Shown in pieces: positions 8,978 to 18,041 of a stretch of 32,043 nucleotides of DNA; positions within the stretch are counted from its first letter, which is position 1; each line of letters opens with the position of its first letter. The notes below the pieces were generated by a model, which saw only the letters and a list, made by a program, of their open reading frames with translations, was not told the origin of the DNA and searched no databases. The translations under genes were made by a program, and so were the position numbers. The DNA comes from Saprospiraceae bacterium (GTDB lineage: Bacteria; Bacteroidota; Bacteroidia; Chitinophagales; Saprospiraceae), in the NCBI GenBank assembly GCA_028282725.1, contig JANQHF010000092.1:1-32043 (forward strand), read 5' to 3'.

Positions 8978-9583
8978 ATGAAAAGACCTTTAGTCGAACC
9001 ACTGGACCGAACATCAACGAAAGAGGCATCGGACATGGCCAGCTTCTATGAAGAAACCCTGGGTTTCACCCCAAATAGTTTATTCACAATGATGCATCGC
9101 CCCAGGATTGCCAATGCATTCGTGGAAATGAACCAGGCAGTAATGGAAAATCAGGGGCGCGTCACCAGCGCATTGAAACGTCTGATCGCCTACCTGGCAA
9201 GTATGACGGCCGGGTGTCGTTATTGCGAAGCCCATGCCATTCGCGCGGCTGAGCGATATGGATCAGAAGAAGACAAAATGGCGCATATCTGGGACTACAA
9301 GACCTATCCGGCTTTTAGTGATGCAGAGAGAGCGGCATTTGACCTGGCCATTGCTGCCTCCTCAATTCCCAATGCTGTGGATGATGACATTGCCGACAAT
9401 ATGCGCAAGCATTGGGACAAAGGTGAAATCGTGGAAATCATGGGTGTGATCGCTCTTTTTGGTTATCTGAATCGCTGGAATGACAGCATGGGCACCCACC
9501 TGGAAGAACCGGCAGCCGAGGATGGAAATAAATTTCTAGGCAGTCACGGATGGAGCCGCGGAAAACACGTATATCCAAAGTAA
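8978..9583 (+). CDS. Carboxymuconolactone decarboxylase/AhpD-like protein
   Basis: A 201-residue helical protein of the carboxymuconolactone decarboxylase/AhpD superfamily. The hallmark is CRYCEAH (C80, C83, H86), a CxxCxxH redox motif of the peroxidase-like members. The Arg/Ala-rich helix and the EIVEIMGVIALFGYLNRW segment typical of the fold follow. I chose the ATG at 8978 because the sequence before it is not family-like. The upstream in-frame ATGs at 8897, 8900 and 8927 would leave almost no room for a promoter next to the divergent transporter. The gene ends 7 bp before the FAD oxidoreductase, so the two are likely an operon and may share a redox role. The actual substrate cannot be read from sequence. 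Confidence 0.8.
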   Translation: MKRPLVEPLDRTSTKEASDMASFYEETLGFTPNSLFTMMHRPRIANAFVEMNQAVMENQGRVTSALKRLIAYLASMTAGCRYCEAHAIRAAERYGSEEDKMAHIWDYKTYPAFSDAERAAFDLAIAASSIPNAVDDDIADNMRKHWDKGEIVEIMGVIALFGYLNRWNDSMGTHLEEPAAEDGNKFLGSHGWSRGKHVYPK

Positions 9584-9590
9584 GATCCTT

Positions 9591-10988
9591 ATGAATATTA
9601 ATATCATCACAAAACTCAGCGATGCAATCGGACATCAAAATGTATTGACCGGTACTGCCCTGGAGGAACGTTATGTGCATATATGGGATATGCACAACCC
9701 GCTTTCCGCACTTTGCCTCGTAACACCCCGGTCAACCAGTGATGTCTCCAAAATCATGAAGATCTGTCATCAGCAGAATCAACCAGTTGTCATTCACGGA
9801 GGTCTGACCAACCTGGTGGGAAGTACCGAAACACAAGGACCTGAGGTAGTGATATCAATGGAAAAGATGAATCAAGTTGAAGAGATTGACATACAGAGCC
9901 GGACGATGACCGTTCAGGCAGGAGTGATTCTCCAACAAATCCAAACCACTGCCAAAGAACATGAGTTCTTGTTTCCGTTGAATTTTGGCGCAAAAGGTTC
10001 GGCCCAGATCGGAGGAATCATAGCAACCAATGCCGGGGGACTTCGCGTGTTTAAATTCGGAATGACCCGAAACCAGGTCCTCGGACTGGAAGCAGTTCTT
10101 GCCGACGGAACTGTTATCTCATCCATGAAAAAGATCATCAAGGACAATTCCGGGTATGATCTGAAGCAGCTCTTCATCGGTTCGGAAGGAACCCTTGGCA
10201 TTGTAACGAGGGCTGTACTAAGGTTAACTGAAGCACCCAAGAGCCGGGCCAGTGCATTTGCGGGTATCAATGACTACGAAAAGGTGGTACAATTCCTGAA
10301 ATTTATGGATGCCGGTTTGGCCGGCAACCTGAGTGGATTTGAACTGATTTGGAAGAATACCTTCCAGGCTATGACCAGTCCTCCGGCGGTCGTATCTCCC
10401 CCCCTGCCCTATGACTTTCCATACTACGTTCTTCTGGAAAGTCTCGGAGCTGACCAGGCCAAGGACCAGGAAGTCATGGAGAACTTATTGGGTCAGGCCC
10501 TTGAACAATCCATTATCGAAGATGCCGTCATTGCAAGTAATGAAAGTGATCTGAATTGGTTCTGGACTATCAGGGAAGATGTCCATGTATTTGTCGGACA
10601 AACCAACAACATGCAGGGATTCGATATTAGCTTACCCATTCCCCTGATCGGCGAAAAGATCGACCACATTACCAATCGTTTACTGTCACTCCCCGAAATA
10701 GAAAAGGTGTATGCATTTGGTCATGTGGCTGATGGAAATATTCATCTCATTATTGGCAAAAGCCGGGAAGGATTGGATCTGATCCATGAGGTCAATGAGA
10801 TCGTATATGGATCTTTGAAGGATATAGGAGGTTCCATATCTGCTGAGCATGGAATTGGCGTACATAAGAAGTCATACCTCCCCTATTCGCGTGGACCGGA
10901 AGAAATCAGTCTGATGAAAACATTGAAAAGATCCCTGGATCCTAAAAACATTCTGAACCCTGGAAAGGTCATTGACACAGTGGACTAG
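9591..10988 (+). CDS. GlcD-type FAD-linked oxidoreductase (2-hydroxyacid dehydrogenase-like)
   Basis: A 465-residue flavoprotein of the FAD_binding_4 plus FAD-oxidase C family (GlcD, D-lactate and D-2-hydroxyglutarate dehydrogenases). The N-terminal FAD domain shows VVIHGGLTNLVGS, the KGSAQIGGIIATNAGG pyrophosphate-binding stretch and GSEGTLGIVT. The C-terminal domain carries FGHVADGNIHL and SAEHGIGVHKK, whose His and Glu residues form the metal/substrate site in the family. It ends with the usual NPGKVID. It probably oxidises a D-2-hydroxy acid and passes electrons to a carrier. No GlcE/GlcF subunit or Fe-S domain is encoded nearby. It follows the AhpD-like gene by 7 bp. Confidence 0.88.
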   Translation: MNINIITKLSDAIGHQNVLTGTALEERYVHIWDMHNPLSALCLVTPRSTSDVSKIMKICHQQNQPVVIHGGLTNLVGSTETQGPEVVISMEKMNQVEEIDIQSRTMTVQAGVILQQIQTTAKEHEFLFPLNFGAKGSAQIGGIIATNAGGLRVFKFGMTRNQVLGLEAVLADGTVISSMKKIIKDNSGYDLKQLFIGSEGTLGIVTRAVLRLTEAPKSRASAFAGINDYEKVVQFLKFMDAGLAGNLSGFELIWKNTFQAMTSPPAVVSPPLPYDFPYYVLLESLGADQAKDQEVMENLLGQALEQSIIEDAVIASNESDLNWFWTIREDVHVFVGQTNNMQGFDISLPIPLIGEKIDHITNRLLSLPEIEKVYAFGHVADGNIHLIIGKSREGLDLIHEVNEIVYGSLKDIGGSISAEHGIGVHKKSYLPYSRGPEEISLMKTLKRSLDPKNILNPGKVIDTVD

Positions 10989-10998
10989 GTCCTTATTC

Positions 10999-11352
10999 CT
11001 ATCGGTTCTTCAAAATAAAATAACCCGTCGCCAGGGCCAGAATCAAATGCAACATGCATACTCCGATAAATGAATTGATACCCTGACTATATCCAAAAAA
11101 AGCCGCCGTGGCCACAAGGGCATGAAAGAAAACAAAGGTCTTCAGGAATCGTGCAACAGGGCCAGGTCCATAATTTCGCCAAACCATCCATGCATAATAA
11201 CCGAGGGCAATCGCAGCACCTCCGTACATCCTCGTAAAGGTATATGCCATCGCAGTTTCTCCTTTCATTTCTGGTACGGCCGAAGGAGATAAGAACAAGA
11301 CCATTCCGGCCACCAATTCCAGGATGGCATTAATCAAAACAAAGGTTTTCAT
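10999..11352 (-). CDS. Small four-helix integral membrane protein
   Basis: A 117-residue hydrophobic protein with four predicted membrane helices (about residues 3-21, 36-58, 67-86, 93-113). It recalls small DUF4345-like membrane proteins, but I do not recognise it securely. It begins 4 bp after the stop of the S9D peptidase and is likely co-transcribed with it. No function can be assigned. Its stop lies 10 bp from that of the convergent FAD oxidoreductase. Confidence 0.75.
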   Translation of the reverse strand: MKTFVLINAILELVAGMVLFLSPSAVPEMKGETAMAYTFTRMYGGAAIALGYYAWMVWRNYGPGPVARFLKTFVFFHALVATAAFFGYSQGINSFIGVCMLHLILALATGYFILKNR

Positions 11353-11356
11353 TTTT

Positions 11357-13783
11357 TCAGGGCTTGAGTTCTTCGTGTCTGTTCTTTACATATTTTTCCA
11401 ACCATTGGTCCTGTTCCCACAACATGTGCATGATACTTTCCCGCGCTGCATAGCCGTGGCTTTCCTTTGGCAACATGACTAACCGGACATTCGCTCCCAA
11501 TCCCTTCAGAGCATTAAAGTAGCGTTCGCTTTGCATGGGATAAGTGCCTGAATTATTATCCGCTTCGCCATGTATAAGCAGCAATGGTGTCTTCATCTTG
11601 TCAGCATGCATGAAAGGACTCATGGAATAATAGACCTCAGGAGCCTCCCAATAACTACGCTCTTCAGACTGAAAGCCAAAGGGAGTCAGTGTCCGATTGT
11701 AGGCTCCGCTTCTCGCAATACCTGCGGCAAACAGGTTAGAATGAGATAACAGGTTAGCCGTCATAAATGCACCATAGGAATGTCCCCCTACTCCGACCCT
11801 TGATCTGTCTATATATCCCATATTGTCTACCGCATCAATCGCTGCCTTCCCATTAGCAACCAATTGGTTGACAAAGTTGTCATTAGGTTCTTCATCTCCT
11901 TCACCAATAATGGGAAAGGCGACGTCCTCAAGTACAACATATCCCCTGTTAACCCAGTAAAGTGGTGAACCATAGTACGGATAGGTAAATTCGTTTGCAT
12001 TGTTGGTGGTTTGACTTGCACTGTTCTTATCCTTGTATTCACGTGGATATGCCCACATCAGCATCGGCATTTTTTGCCTGGACTCCTTATCATATCCTAC
12101 CGGCAGGTATAAAGTTGCGGTCAGATCCAGACCGTCCTCCCTTTGATAGGAAATCACCTCTTTGTGTACATTATTGAGTGCTTCAAAGGGGTTTTTGAAA
12201 AATGTGATTTGTTCGAGTCGGTCTTTGTGAATGTTTCGGATATAAAAATTGGGATACTCATTCTTTGATTCCCTTCTTACGAGGATCTTCCCATTAGTAA
12301 TATCAACCGCACCTGAGATATCTTCAAGCATGGAGTCATCGGAATCCTGCCAGAGTCGCTTGGTTTCTCTGTTATGAATATCAAATTGATCCACAAAGGG
12401 ATGTTTGCCTTTTTGGCTGTAGCCATCTCCGAGCAGGAAGACTTTTCCATCATCGAGTACAAGGGTATTCTTTCCGAATGCATTTCTATCCGTTACGAAA
12501 GTGCCCGGATCGGAATAACGGTCCTGGTAATTTCTTTCGGAGAACAAAACCGGTTCACTTTCAGGATTGGAAGGATTAAACAGAGATACTCTTAATTTCC
12601 TCGTATTCCACCAGATTTCATTGATGACGGCGACATCGTCCTGACCCCAGATAATGGACCTGAACCGATCCTGGGTTTTGGCAATACTTCCCGGCTTGCC
12701 TTCGAAGGGTTCGTTCAATTCAAATACTTCATCCCGAAATTCGACGTCCATCTCCGGATCGCCTTTATCGAGTGCCTCTACCCAGTAAAGTGTTGCAGGT
12801 CTGTCCAATCTCCAGGAAATATTCCTGGGGCCCATGCGGGTGGCCATAAAGCCTTTCGGAACTTCCTCTACAAGAGGAATACTGGCAATATTGGTCAGGT
12901 GCGCACCCGATTGATCATAGACATCCGTGGATCGTGGAAATCGATAATACGGTACGATATAGGAAAAGGGCCTGGAAATGGTTGAAACCAGCACATATCT
13001 GCCATCGGGAGACAGATTGATATCGAGGTACATATTGGAGGGGGCCCAAAGCTTTTCGGAGCCGTCCAGTGATATTTCCCACAATTCACTGAGTGCAAGT
13101 GATTCGAAGTTGGACTCATCGACCGGATTTTTTAACAAATCCTGGTACGTGCGATTTTGGGCCCTCTGTCCCTCGTTGACCGAAATCGTCGGTCCTGTGG
13201 GTATGGATTTGCTACGATCCACTAGTGCTACCCGCTCTTCAGGCAAGGTCTTGACCACCAGTCTCTGGTCATCCTTGAGCCAGGTGATCAGGGATCTGAG
13301 ATTGGCATTTAGTTTTCGATCACTTAATTTCCGGGCAGACTTGTTTTGAATATCAACCACCCAAAGGTCCAGCGAAGAGGCTGTGATATTGGCAAAAGCA
13401 ACGTGATTTTGGTCGTGCGACCAGGTAATATTGGTAATCCTCGGTCGATCAGGAAGACCTTCAATGTCTGATTCTCTTTTAGATGCCACATCGAGGATCT
13501 TGATGTTGGTATAGTATCTTGCCCTGCTGGAAACATTGGTGGCCGGATTGATCCGCAAGCCTGCCAGCCGGTATTCTTCCTGAGAAAGCTCTTCTATAGA
13601 TTTGAAATTGCTGCGGTACAATAACAAAGCCGTCGTAGCCTGGTGATTCATGGTCATCAACGGCGCCAATTCGACGTCCGCCAATTTTTTTATATCGTCG
13701 TGAGGTTCCTGGTAAGGAAGGTTGACCTGACCTTCCAGAATAAATTGAGACATAAGCAGGATGATTGTCAGTATTCTAAACAT
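11357..13783 (-). CDS. S9D family glutamyl endopeptidase-like serine peptidase
   Basis: An 808-residue secreted prolyl-oligopeptidase-family peptidase. The sequence around GGHSYGAFMTANLL, IARSGAYNRTLTPFGFQ and ESHGYAARESIMH closely matches the plant chloroplast glutamyl endopeptidase group (S9D), which cleaves after Glu. The catalytic triad is Ser669, Asp742 (HGEADNN) and His776. The N-terminal two thirds is a beta-propeller-like region with WSHDQNHVAFANI-type blades. I chose the Met at 13783 because it begins a clean signal peptide (MFRILTIILLMSQFILEGQV). The upstream in-frame ATG at 13843 would add 20 non-conserved residues and overlap the divergent threonine synthase gene. It is likely a periplasmic or exported enzyme that degrades peptides. 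Confidence 0.9.
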   Translation of the reverse strand: MFRILTIILLMSQFILEGQVNLPYQEPHDDIKKLADVELAPLMTMNHQATTALLLYRSNFKSIEELSQEEYRLAGLRINPATNVSSRARYYTNIKILDVASKRESDIEGLPDRPRITNITWSHDQNHVAFANITASSLDLWVVDIQNKSARKLSDRKLNANLRSLITWLKDDQRLVVKTLPEERVALVDRSKSIPTGPTISVNEGQRAQNRTYQDLLKNPVDESNFESLALSELWEISLDGSEKLWAPSNMYLDINLSPDGRYVLVSTISRPFSYIVPYYRFPRSTDVYDQSGAHLTNIASIPLVEEVPKGFMATRMGPRNISWRLDRPATLYWVEALDKGDPEMDVEFRDEVFELNEPFEGKPGSIAKTQDRFRSIIWGQDDVAVINEIWWNTRKLRVSLFNPSNPESEPVLFSERNYQDRYSDPGTFVTDRNAFGKNTLVLDDGKVFLLGDGYSQKGKHPFVDQFDIHNRETKRLWQDSDDSMLEDISGAVDITNGKILVRRESKNEYPNFYIRNIHKDRLEQITFFKNPFEALNNVHKEVISYQREDGLDLTATLYLPVGYDKESRQKMPMLMWAYPREYKDKNSASQTTNNANEFTYPYYGSPLYWVNRGYVVLEDVAFPIIGEGDEEPNDNFVNQLVANGKAAIDAVDNMGYIDRSRVGVGGHSYGAFMTANLLSHSNLFAAGIARSGAYNRTLTPFGFQSEERSYWEAPEVYYSMSPFMHADKMKTPLLLIHGEADNNSGTYPMQSERYFNALKGLGANVRLVMLPKESHGYAARESIMHMLWEQDQWLEKYVKNRHEELKP

Positions 13784-13818
13784 GATTCTATTACTTTCGT
13801 GTGCATTCAAGGTAAGAC

Positions 13819-15039
13819 TTGTTGGGGAATAATTCCCATTCAAATGAATTCAATTATACATACTCCAAAGTGAAAATTAATACTCGTTACTCAGGTCTCA
13901 TCAATCATGAAACCGGTAAATCCTACTCAATCGATGAAGTGCAGTCCTATTGCAAGGAAACCAATGAACCTCTTGTTGCCCAATACGACCTGGAACAACC
14001 TCTGAATAAAGGAGTCCTCCAGGGTCGGCCTTTTAACATGTGGCGCTATGAAGAATTATTGCCGATAACAGACAGACGCTTTGTCGTCACTCTTGGAGAG
14101 GGATTCACTCCGCTGATGAAAATGAAACAGTTGGCGCAGCAATATTCTTTGGGATCTTTACTGCTCAAGGAAGAAGGAGTCAACCCAACCGGTTCTTTCA
14201 AAGCCCGGGGATTGAGCATGGCAGTCAGCAAAGCCTATGAACTGGGTATCGATTCCTTTGCAATTCCCACTGCAGGCAATGCAGGTTCGGCTCTCAGTGC
14301 ATATTGCGCAAAAGCGGGCCTTGAGGCAAATATCTACATGCCGAAGTTGACGCCTAAAATGTTTCAGCTGGATTGTTCAATTATGGGAGCCAATGTCTGT
14401 GTCATTGACGGTAATATTTCGGACTGTGGCGTCGCCATGAGACGAGACAATGCCGAAGGGAAATGGTGGGACGTTACCACCTTGAAGGAGCCTTTTCGGC
14501 TCGAAGGAAAAAAGACGATGGGCTTTGAAATAGCCGAGCAACTCAATTGGAAATTACCCGATGTATTGATATATCCCACTGGTGGAGGAACGGGATTGAT
14601 CGGGATCTGGAAAGGATTCCACGAACTTCAAAAACTGGGTTGGATCGATGAAATTCCAACGAGAATGGTTGCAGTCCAAACCACCGGTTGCGATCCCATC
14701 GTCCGGGCATTTGAAGAAGGTCGAAACTTTTCAGTTCCTTATGAAGATCCTGATGTGACAATTGCAAATGGTTTGCGGGTTCCACATGCATTTGGTCACA
14801 AATTAATTATGAAGACCATTTATGAGAGTGATGGATATGCCGTTCGCGTCAGCGATGATCAAATCCGGGATGCTTTGAGAGAATTTGCAGGGCAGGAAGG
14901 AATTTTTCTGTCACCGGAAGGAGCTGCTGTCTGGCATGCTGCCAGGCATTTGAAAAGTACCAACCGGATCAAGGACGGAGAGTCTGTCCTTCTTTTGAAC
15001 ACCGGAAGCGGATATAAATATGCCGAAAACCTATGGTAA
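13819..15039 (+). CDS. thrC: Threonine synthase
   Basis: A 406-residue fold-type II PLP enzyme that converts O-phosphohomoserine to threonine. The PLP lysine is K128 in NPTGSFKARG. The family also shows PTAGNAGSALSAYCAKAGL and the phosphate-binding glycine loop PTGGGTGLIG. The N-terminal segment (RYSGLINHETGK...) resembles the cyanobacterial/plant type of threonine synthase rather than the short ThrC linked to ThrA/ThrB. The start is uncertain: ATG at 13819 gives 17 low-complexity residues, while an in-frame GTG at 13870 begins right at the conserved part. No thrA or thrB lies nearby, so this may be a stand-alone or second copy. It is transcribed divergently from the S9D peptidase. Confidence 0.88.
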   Translation: MLGNNSHSNEFNYTYSKVKINTRYSGLINHETGKSYSIDEVQSYCKETNEPLVAQYDLEQPLNKGVLQGRPFNMWRYEELLPITDRRFVVTLGEGFTPLMKMKQLAQQYSLGSLLLKEEGVNPTGSFKARGLSMAVSKAYELGIDSFAIPTAGNAGSALSAYCAKAGLEANIYMPKLTPKMFQLDCSIMGANVCVIDGNISDCGVAMRRDNAEGKWWDVTTLKEPFRLEGKKTMGFEIAEQLNWKLPDVLIYPTGGGTGLIGIWKGFHELQKLGWIDEIPTRMVAVQTTGCDPIVRAFEEGRNFSVPYEDPDVTIANGLRVPHAFGHKLIMKTIYESDGYAVRVSDDQIRDALREFAGQEGIFLSPEGAAVWHAARHLKSTNRIKDGESVLLLNTGSGYKYAENLW

Positions 15040-15051
15040 GACTGAATTGAT

Positions 15052-15095
15052 CTGGAGTCTCATGGCAACTTTTTATTCGTGCCATGAGTCTTCAG
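15052..15095. other. Imperfect 16-bp hairpin downstream of threonine synthase
   Basis: The arms 15052-15067 and 15080-15095 pair at 14 of 16 positions, including a 9-bp perfect core, around a 12-nt T-rich loop. It begins 12 bp after the stop codon. No T tract follows on the plus strand, so it is not a standard intrinsic terminator. It may protect or define the 3' end of the messenger. Confidence 0.5.
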
Positions 15096-15379
15096 AATTA
15101 CAGGTACGACTTATGCACATCTTGCACAAGGGATCCTGAGAGCATTCAAAACGGTAAAATCACCAACACAACCCGGACCATTCCGCTTTGAATGGCTCCC
15201 AATTGGTATGCTTTCCATAATTCGGGAATATACACCGGATAACCGCACAATGGCTCAGATCCAATTGCACTCACGAATTGCGGATGGATGAATGTATAAA
15301 TTATTTATCATATTAAAAAAATATATATGTTAATTCATCACATCTTAACAACCTCCTGTCACATAATTCAGGCCGTTTG
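15096..15379. other. Gene-free spacer between threonine synthase and valS
   Basis: Apart from the hairpin just upstream, I see no convincing gene, RNA or repeat here. The part next to valS (about 15290-15340) is very AT-rich, with a run of seven A followed by alternating AT. On the minus strand this is a T-rich stretch past the valS stop, but no stable stem precedes it. Confidence 0.5.
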
Positions 15380-18001
15380 CTATTGCAGTGCGGTCAGATT
15401 CTCCTCAAGGATCTTGACTCTTTCAAGCCCGTCTGCCAATTTTTTCCGTTCCTTCGAAACCACTTGTTCGGGAGCATTATTCACAAATTTATCATTGGAT
15501 AATTTCCGCTGAACACTCGCAACAAATCCTTTTGCATACTCCAGGTCACTGAGTATCCGGGCCTTCTCTGCGTCCAGATCAATTTCCACATCATACTGCA
15601 GGAAGTACTTTTCATTGTCACTCAGAATTGAAGATCCATTAGGCGGCAGATCTGTGACGACACTGATTTCGGAAATAAAGGATAGTTTTTTCAATATAGC
15701 GTGAAAACGGTCATCAGAGAACAGGTTTTGTCCATTATCCTGGACGTATATAGGCAGGATCTCCTTTGGTTTCAGATTCTTGGTGTTGCGCGTTTCGCGT
15801 ATGCTGGATACGAGATTTTGAACAGATCGCATGGAGCGAAGTAAAAGTTCATCCCGATCAGAGGCTTTTGGATAGCAGGATATCATGCAATCCTCACCTT
15901 CTTCCCTGGGCTTCAAATTATGCCAAATTTCTTCTGTAATGAATGGCATCAAAGGGTGAAGCATCGTACAAACCTGACTATAGATCCGGATGGTCTTGTC
16001 CAGCGTATCTTGATCGATACCCTTTCCATACTGAGGCTTGATCATTTCAAGATACCACGAACAGAAATCATCGCGAACAAATGAGTAGAGTTTCATTGTT
16101 ATGTCTGAAAGCCTGTAATTCATGTAGTCATCTTCCAGGTCTGCAAGGATTTCCGACAGTCTTGATTCGATCCACCGGATAGCAATCCGGTTGTCCTGAT
16201 TATCAGCACTATTGTCAACTTCCCAGCCTTTGATGAGACGCAAGGCATTCCACATTTTATTGCAGAAATTCCGTCCCTGTTCACAGAGCTTTTCATCAAA
16301 GAGAAGATCTCCTCCCGCCGGGGAGGATGAGAGCACGCCAAATCGCACCCCATCAGCTCCAAATCGATCGATCAGATCGACGGCATCCGGAGAATTTCCC
16401 AGGGATTTGCTCATCTTCCTTCTCTGCTGATCCCGCACCATACCTGTGAAGTAGACTTCTTTGAAAGCCCGGTCATTTTTCCACTCAAATCCCGACATGA
16501 TCATTCTTGCGACCCACAAAAAGATGATATCCCACCCGGTTACCAGGACGGAAATCGGAAAATAATAGGACAGCTCCTTTTCATTTTCGAATCCGTTGAA
16601 ACACGTGATTGGCCAGAGCCAGGAAGAAAACCAGGTGTCCAGTACGTCCTCGTCCTGCTTCAAATCATGGCTGTCCAGCATGGGGCCATAGTCTTGTTCT
16701 GCCAGCATCAACGCCTCTTCCCTCGTCTTGGCGACATAGACCTTGTCCTTGTAATAATAGGCTGGAATCCGATGACCCCACCAGAGTTGCCTGGATATAC
16801 ACCAGTCCCTGATATTTTCCATCCAGTGACGATAGATGTTTTTTTGGCGTTCCGGGTGAAATTGAATATGATCCGAAATGACTGCTTCAAGAGCAGGCCT
16901 GGCAAGAGCCTTCATATCAACATACCACTGAAGCGACAGCCTGGGTTCTACGATGGCATTCGTTCTTTCGGATCGCCCTACACTGTGCGTATATGCCTCG
17001 GTCTTTTCCATGAGACCCTGCTCGGTCAGGTCCCGGATCAACTTTTTGCGGGCGACTTCCCTGTCTTCTCCTATGTATACGGTTGCAGCCTCTCCCATTG
17101 TCCCATCGGGATTCAATACATCTACTGTCGGCAACTCATGTCTTTTACCAATTTCGTAATCATTGGGATCGTGGGCGGGGGTTATTTTTAATGCTCCTGT
17201 ACCAAATTCACGATCAACGTAGTCATCAAAGATGACAGGTACTACCCTATTGACAATCGGAACGATCACATTCTGTCCCTTTAACCTTGCATATTTCGGA
17301 TCATCGGGATGTACCGCGATAGCCGTATCACCCATTATGGTTTCCGGCCGGGTGGTGGCGATCGTGATCGTCTCGTCACTTCCTTCTACCCGGTACTTTA
17401 CATAACAAAGTGTGGTCGTTTCATCCGAATAGAGCACTTCTTCATTGGAAAGAACAGTTTGACCTTCCGGGTCCCAATTCACCATCCTGTAATCCCGGTA
17501 TAACTTCCCCCTGTCGTACAGATCTATGAACGCCTGGATTACTGCAGAAGATCTTGAATCGTCCATTGTAAACGCCGTACGTTCCCAATCACAGGAAGCT
17601 CCCAGTCTGCGCAACTGTTTCAATATGATTCCACCATACTTATCTGTCCATTCCCAGGCATATTTCAGAAATTCTGTCCTTGTGAGATCGGACTTTTTGA
17701 TTCCTTTTTCCCGAAGCATGCGCACGACCTTTGCCTCGGTGGCAATCGAGGCATGATCCGTCCCCGGAACCCAACACGCGTTTTTTCCATCCAGTCTTGC
17801 CTTGCGAACCAGGATATCCTGGACGGTATTGTTCAGCATATGACCCATGTGCAATATACCGGTCACGTTGGGTGGTGGAATGACGATGCTGAAGGGCTCC
17901 CGGTCATCCGGTTCGGAGTGAAAATACCCGCGATACTCCCAATGAGCATACCACTTTTCTTCTACTTCGGCAGGATTATATCTCGAGGCCAGATTGCTCA
18001 T
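15380..18001 (-). CDS. valS: Valyl-tRNA synthetase
   Basis: An 873-residue class I aminoacyl-tRNA synthetase that charges tRNA-Val and edits misactivated threonine. The HIGH signature is HMGH at 51-54 within PPPNVTGILHMGHMLNN. KMSKS occurs near residue 527 (RRKMSKSLGNSPD). The CP1 editing domain shows TTRPETIMGDTAIAVHPDD and TPAHDPNDYEIG. GWDIIFLWVARMIM precedes the KMSKS loop. The anticodon-binding domain follows, and the protein ends in the coiled-coil arm typical of ValS (about the last 65 residues). Length is normal. It lies 40 bp downstream of lysA on the same strand and may share its transcript. Confidence 0.97.
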   Translation of the reverse strand: MSNLASRYNPAEVEEKWYAHWEYRGYFHSEPDDREPFSIVIPPPNVTGILHMGHMLNNTVQDILVRKARLDGKNACWVPGTDHASIATEAKVVRMLREKGIKKSDLTRTEFLKYAWEWTDKYGGIILKQLRRLGASCDWERTAFTMDDSRSSAVIQAFIDLYDRGKLYRDYRMVNWDPEGQTVLSNEEVLYSDETTTLCYVKYRVEGSDETITIATTRPETIMGDTAIAVHPDDPKYARLKGQNVIVPIVNRVVPVIFDDYVDREFGTGALKITPAHDPNDYEIGKRHELPTVDVLNPDGTMGEAATVYIGEDREVARKKLIRDLTEQGLMEKTEAYTHSVGRSERTNAIVEPRLSLQWYVDMKALARPALEAVISDHIQFHPERQKNIYRHWMENIRDWCISRQLWWGHRIPAYYYKDKVYVAKTREEALMLAEQDYGPMLDSHDLKQDEDVLDTWFSSWLWPITCFNGFENEKELSYYFPISVLVTGWDIIFLWVARMIMSGFEWKNDRAFKEVYFTGMVRDQQRRKMSKSLGNSPDAVDLIDRFGADGVRFGVLSSSPAGGDLLFDEKLCEQGRNFCNKMWNALRLIKGWEVDNSADNQDNRIAIRWIESRLSEILADLEDDYMNYRLSDITMKLYSFVRDDFCSWYLEMIKPQYGKGIDQDTLDKTIRIYSQVCTMLHPLMPFITEEIWHNLKPREEGEDCMISCYPKASDRDELLLRSMRSVQNLVSSIRETRNTKNLKPKEILPIYVQDNGQNLFSDDRFHAILKKLSFISEISVVTDLPPNGSSILSDNEKYFLQYDVEIDLDAEKARILSDLEYAKGFVASVQRKLSNDKFVNNAPEQVVSKERKKLADGLERVKILEENLTALQ

Positions 18002-18041
18002 GACTCTTTCATTTAACTTCTGTAATCAACCAATTTTCAAA

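Noticed and set aside
16667-17191. A 174-codon plus-strand frame
   Set aside because: It is antisense to the strongly conserved valS gene and has no recognisable domain.
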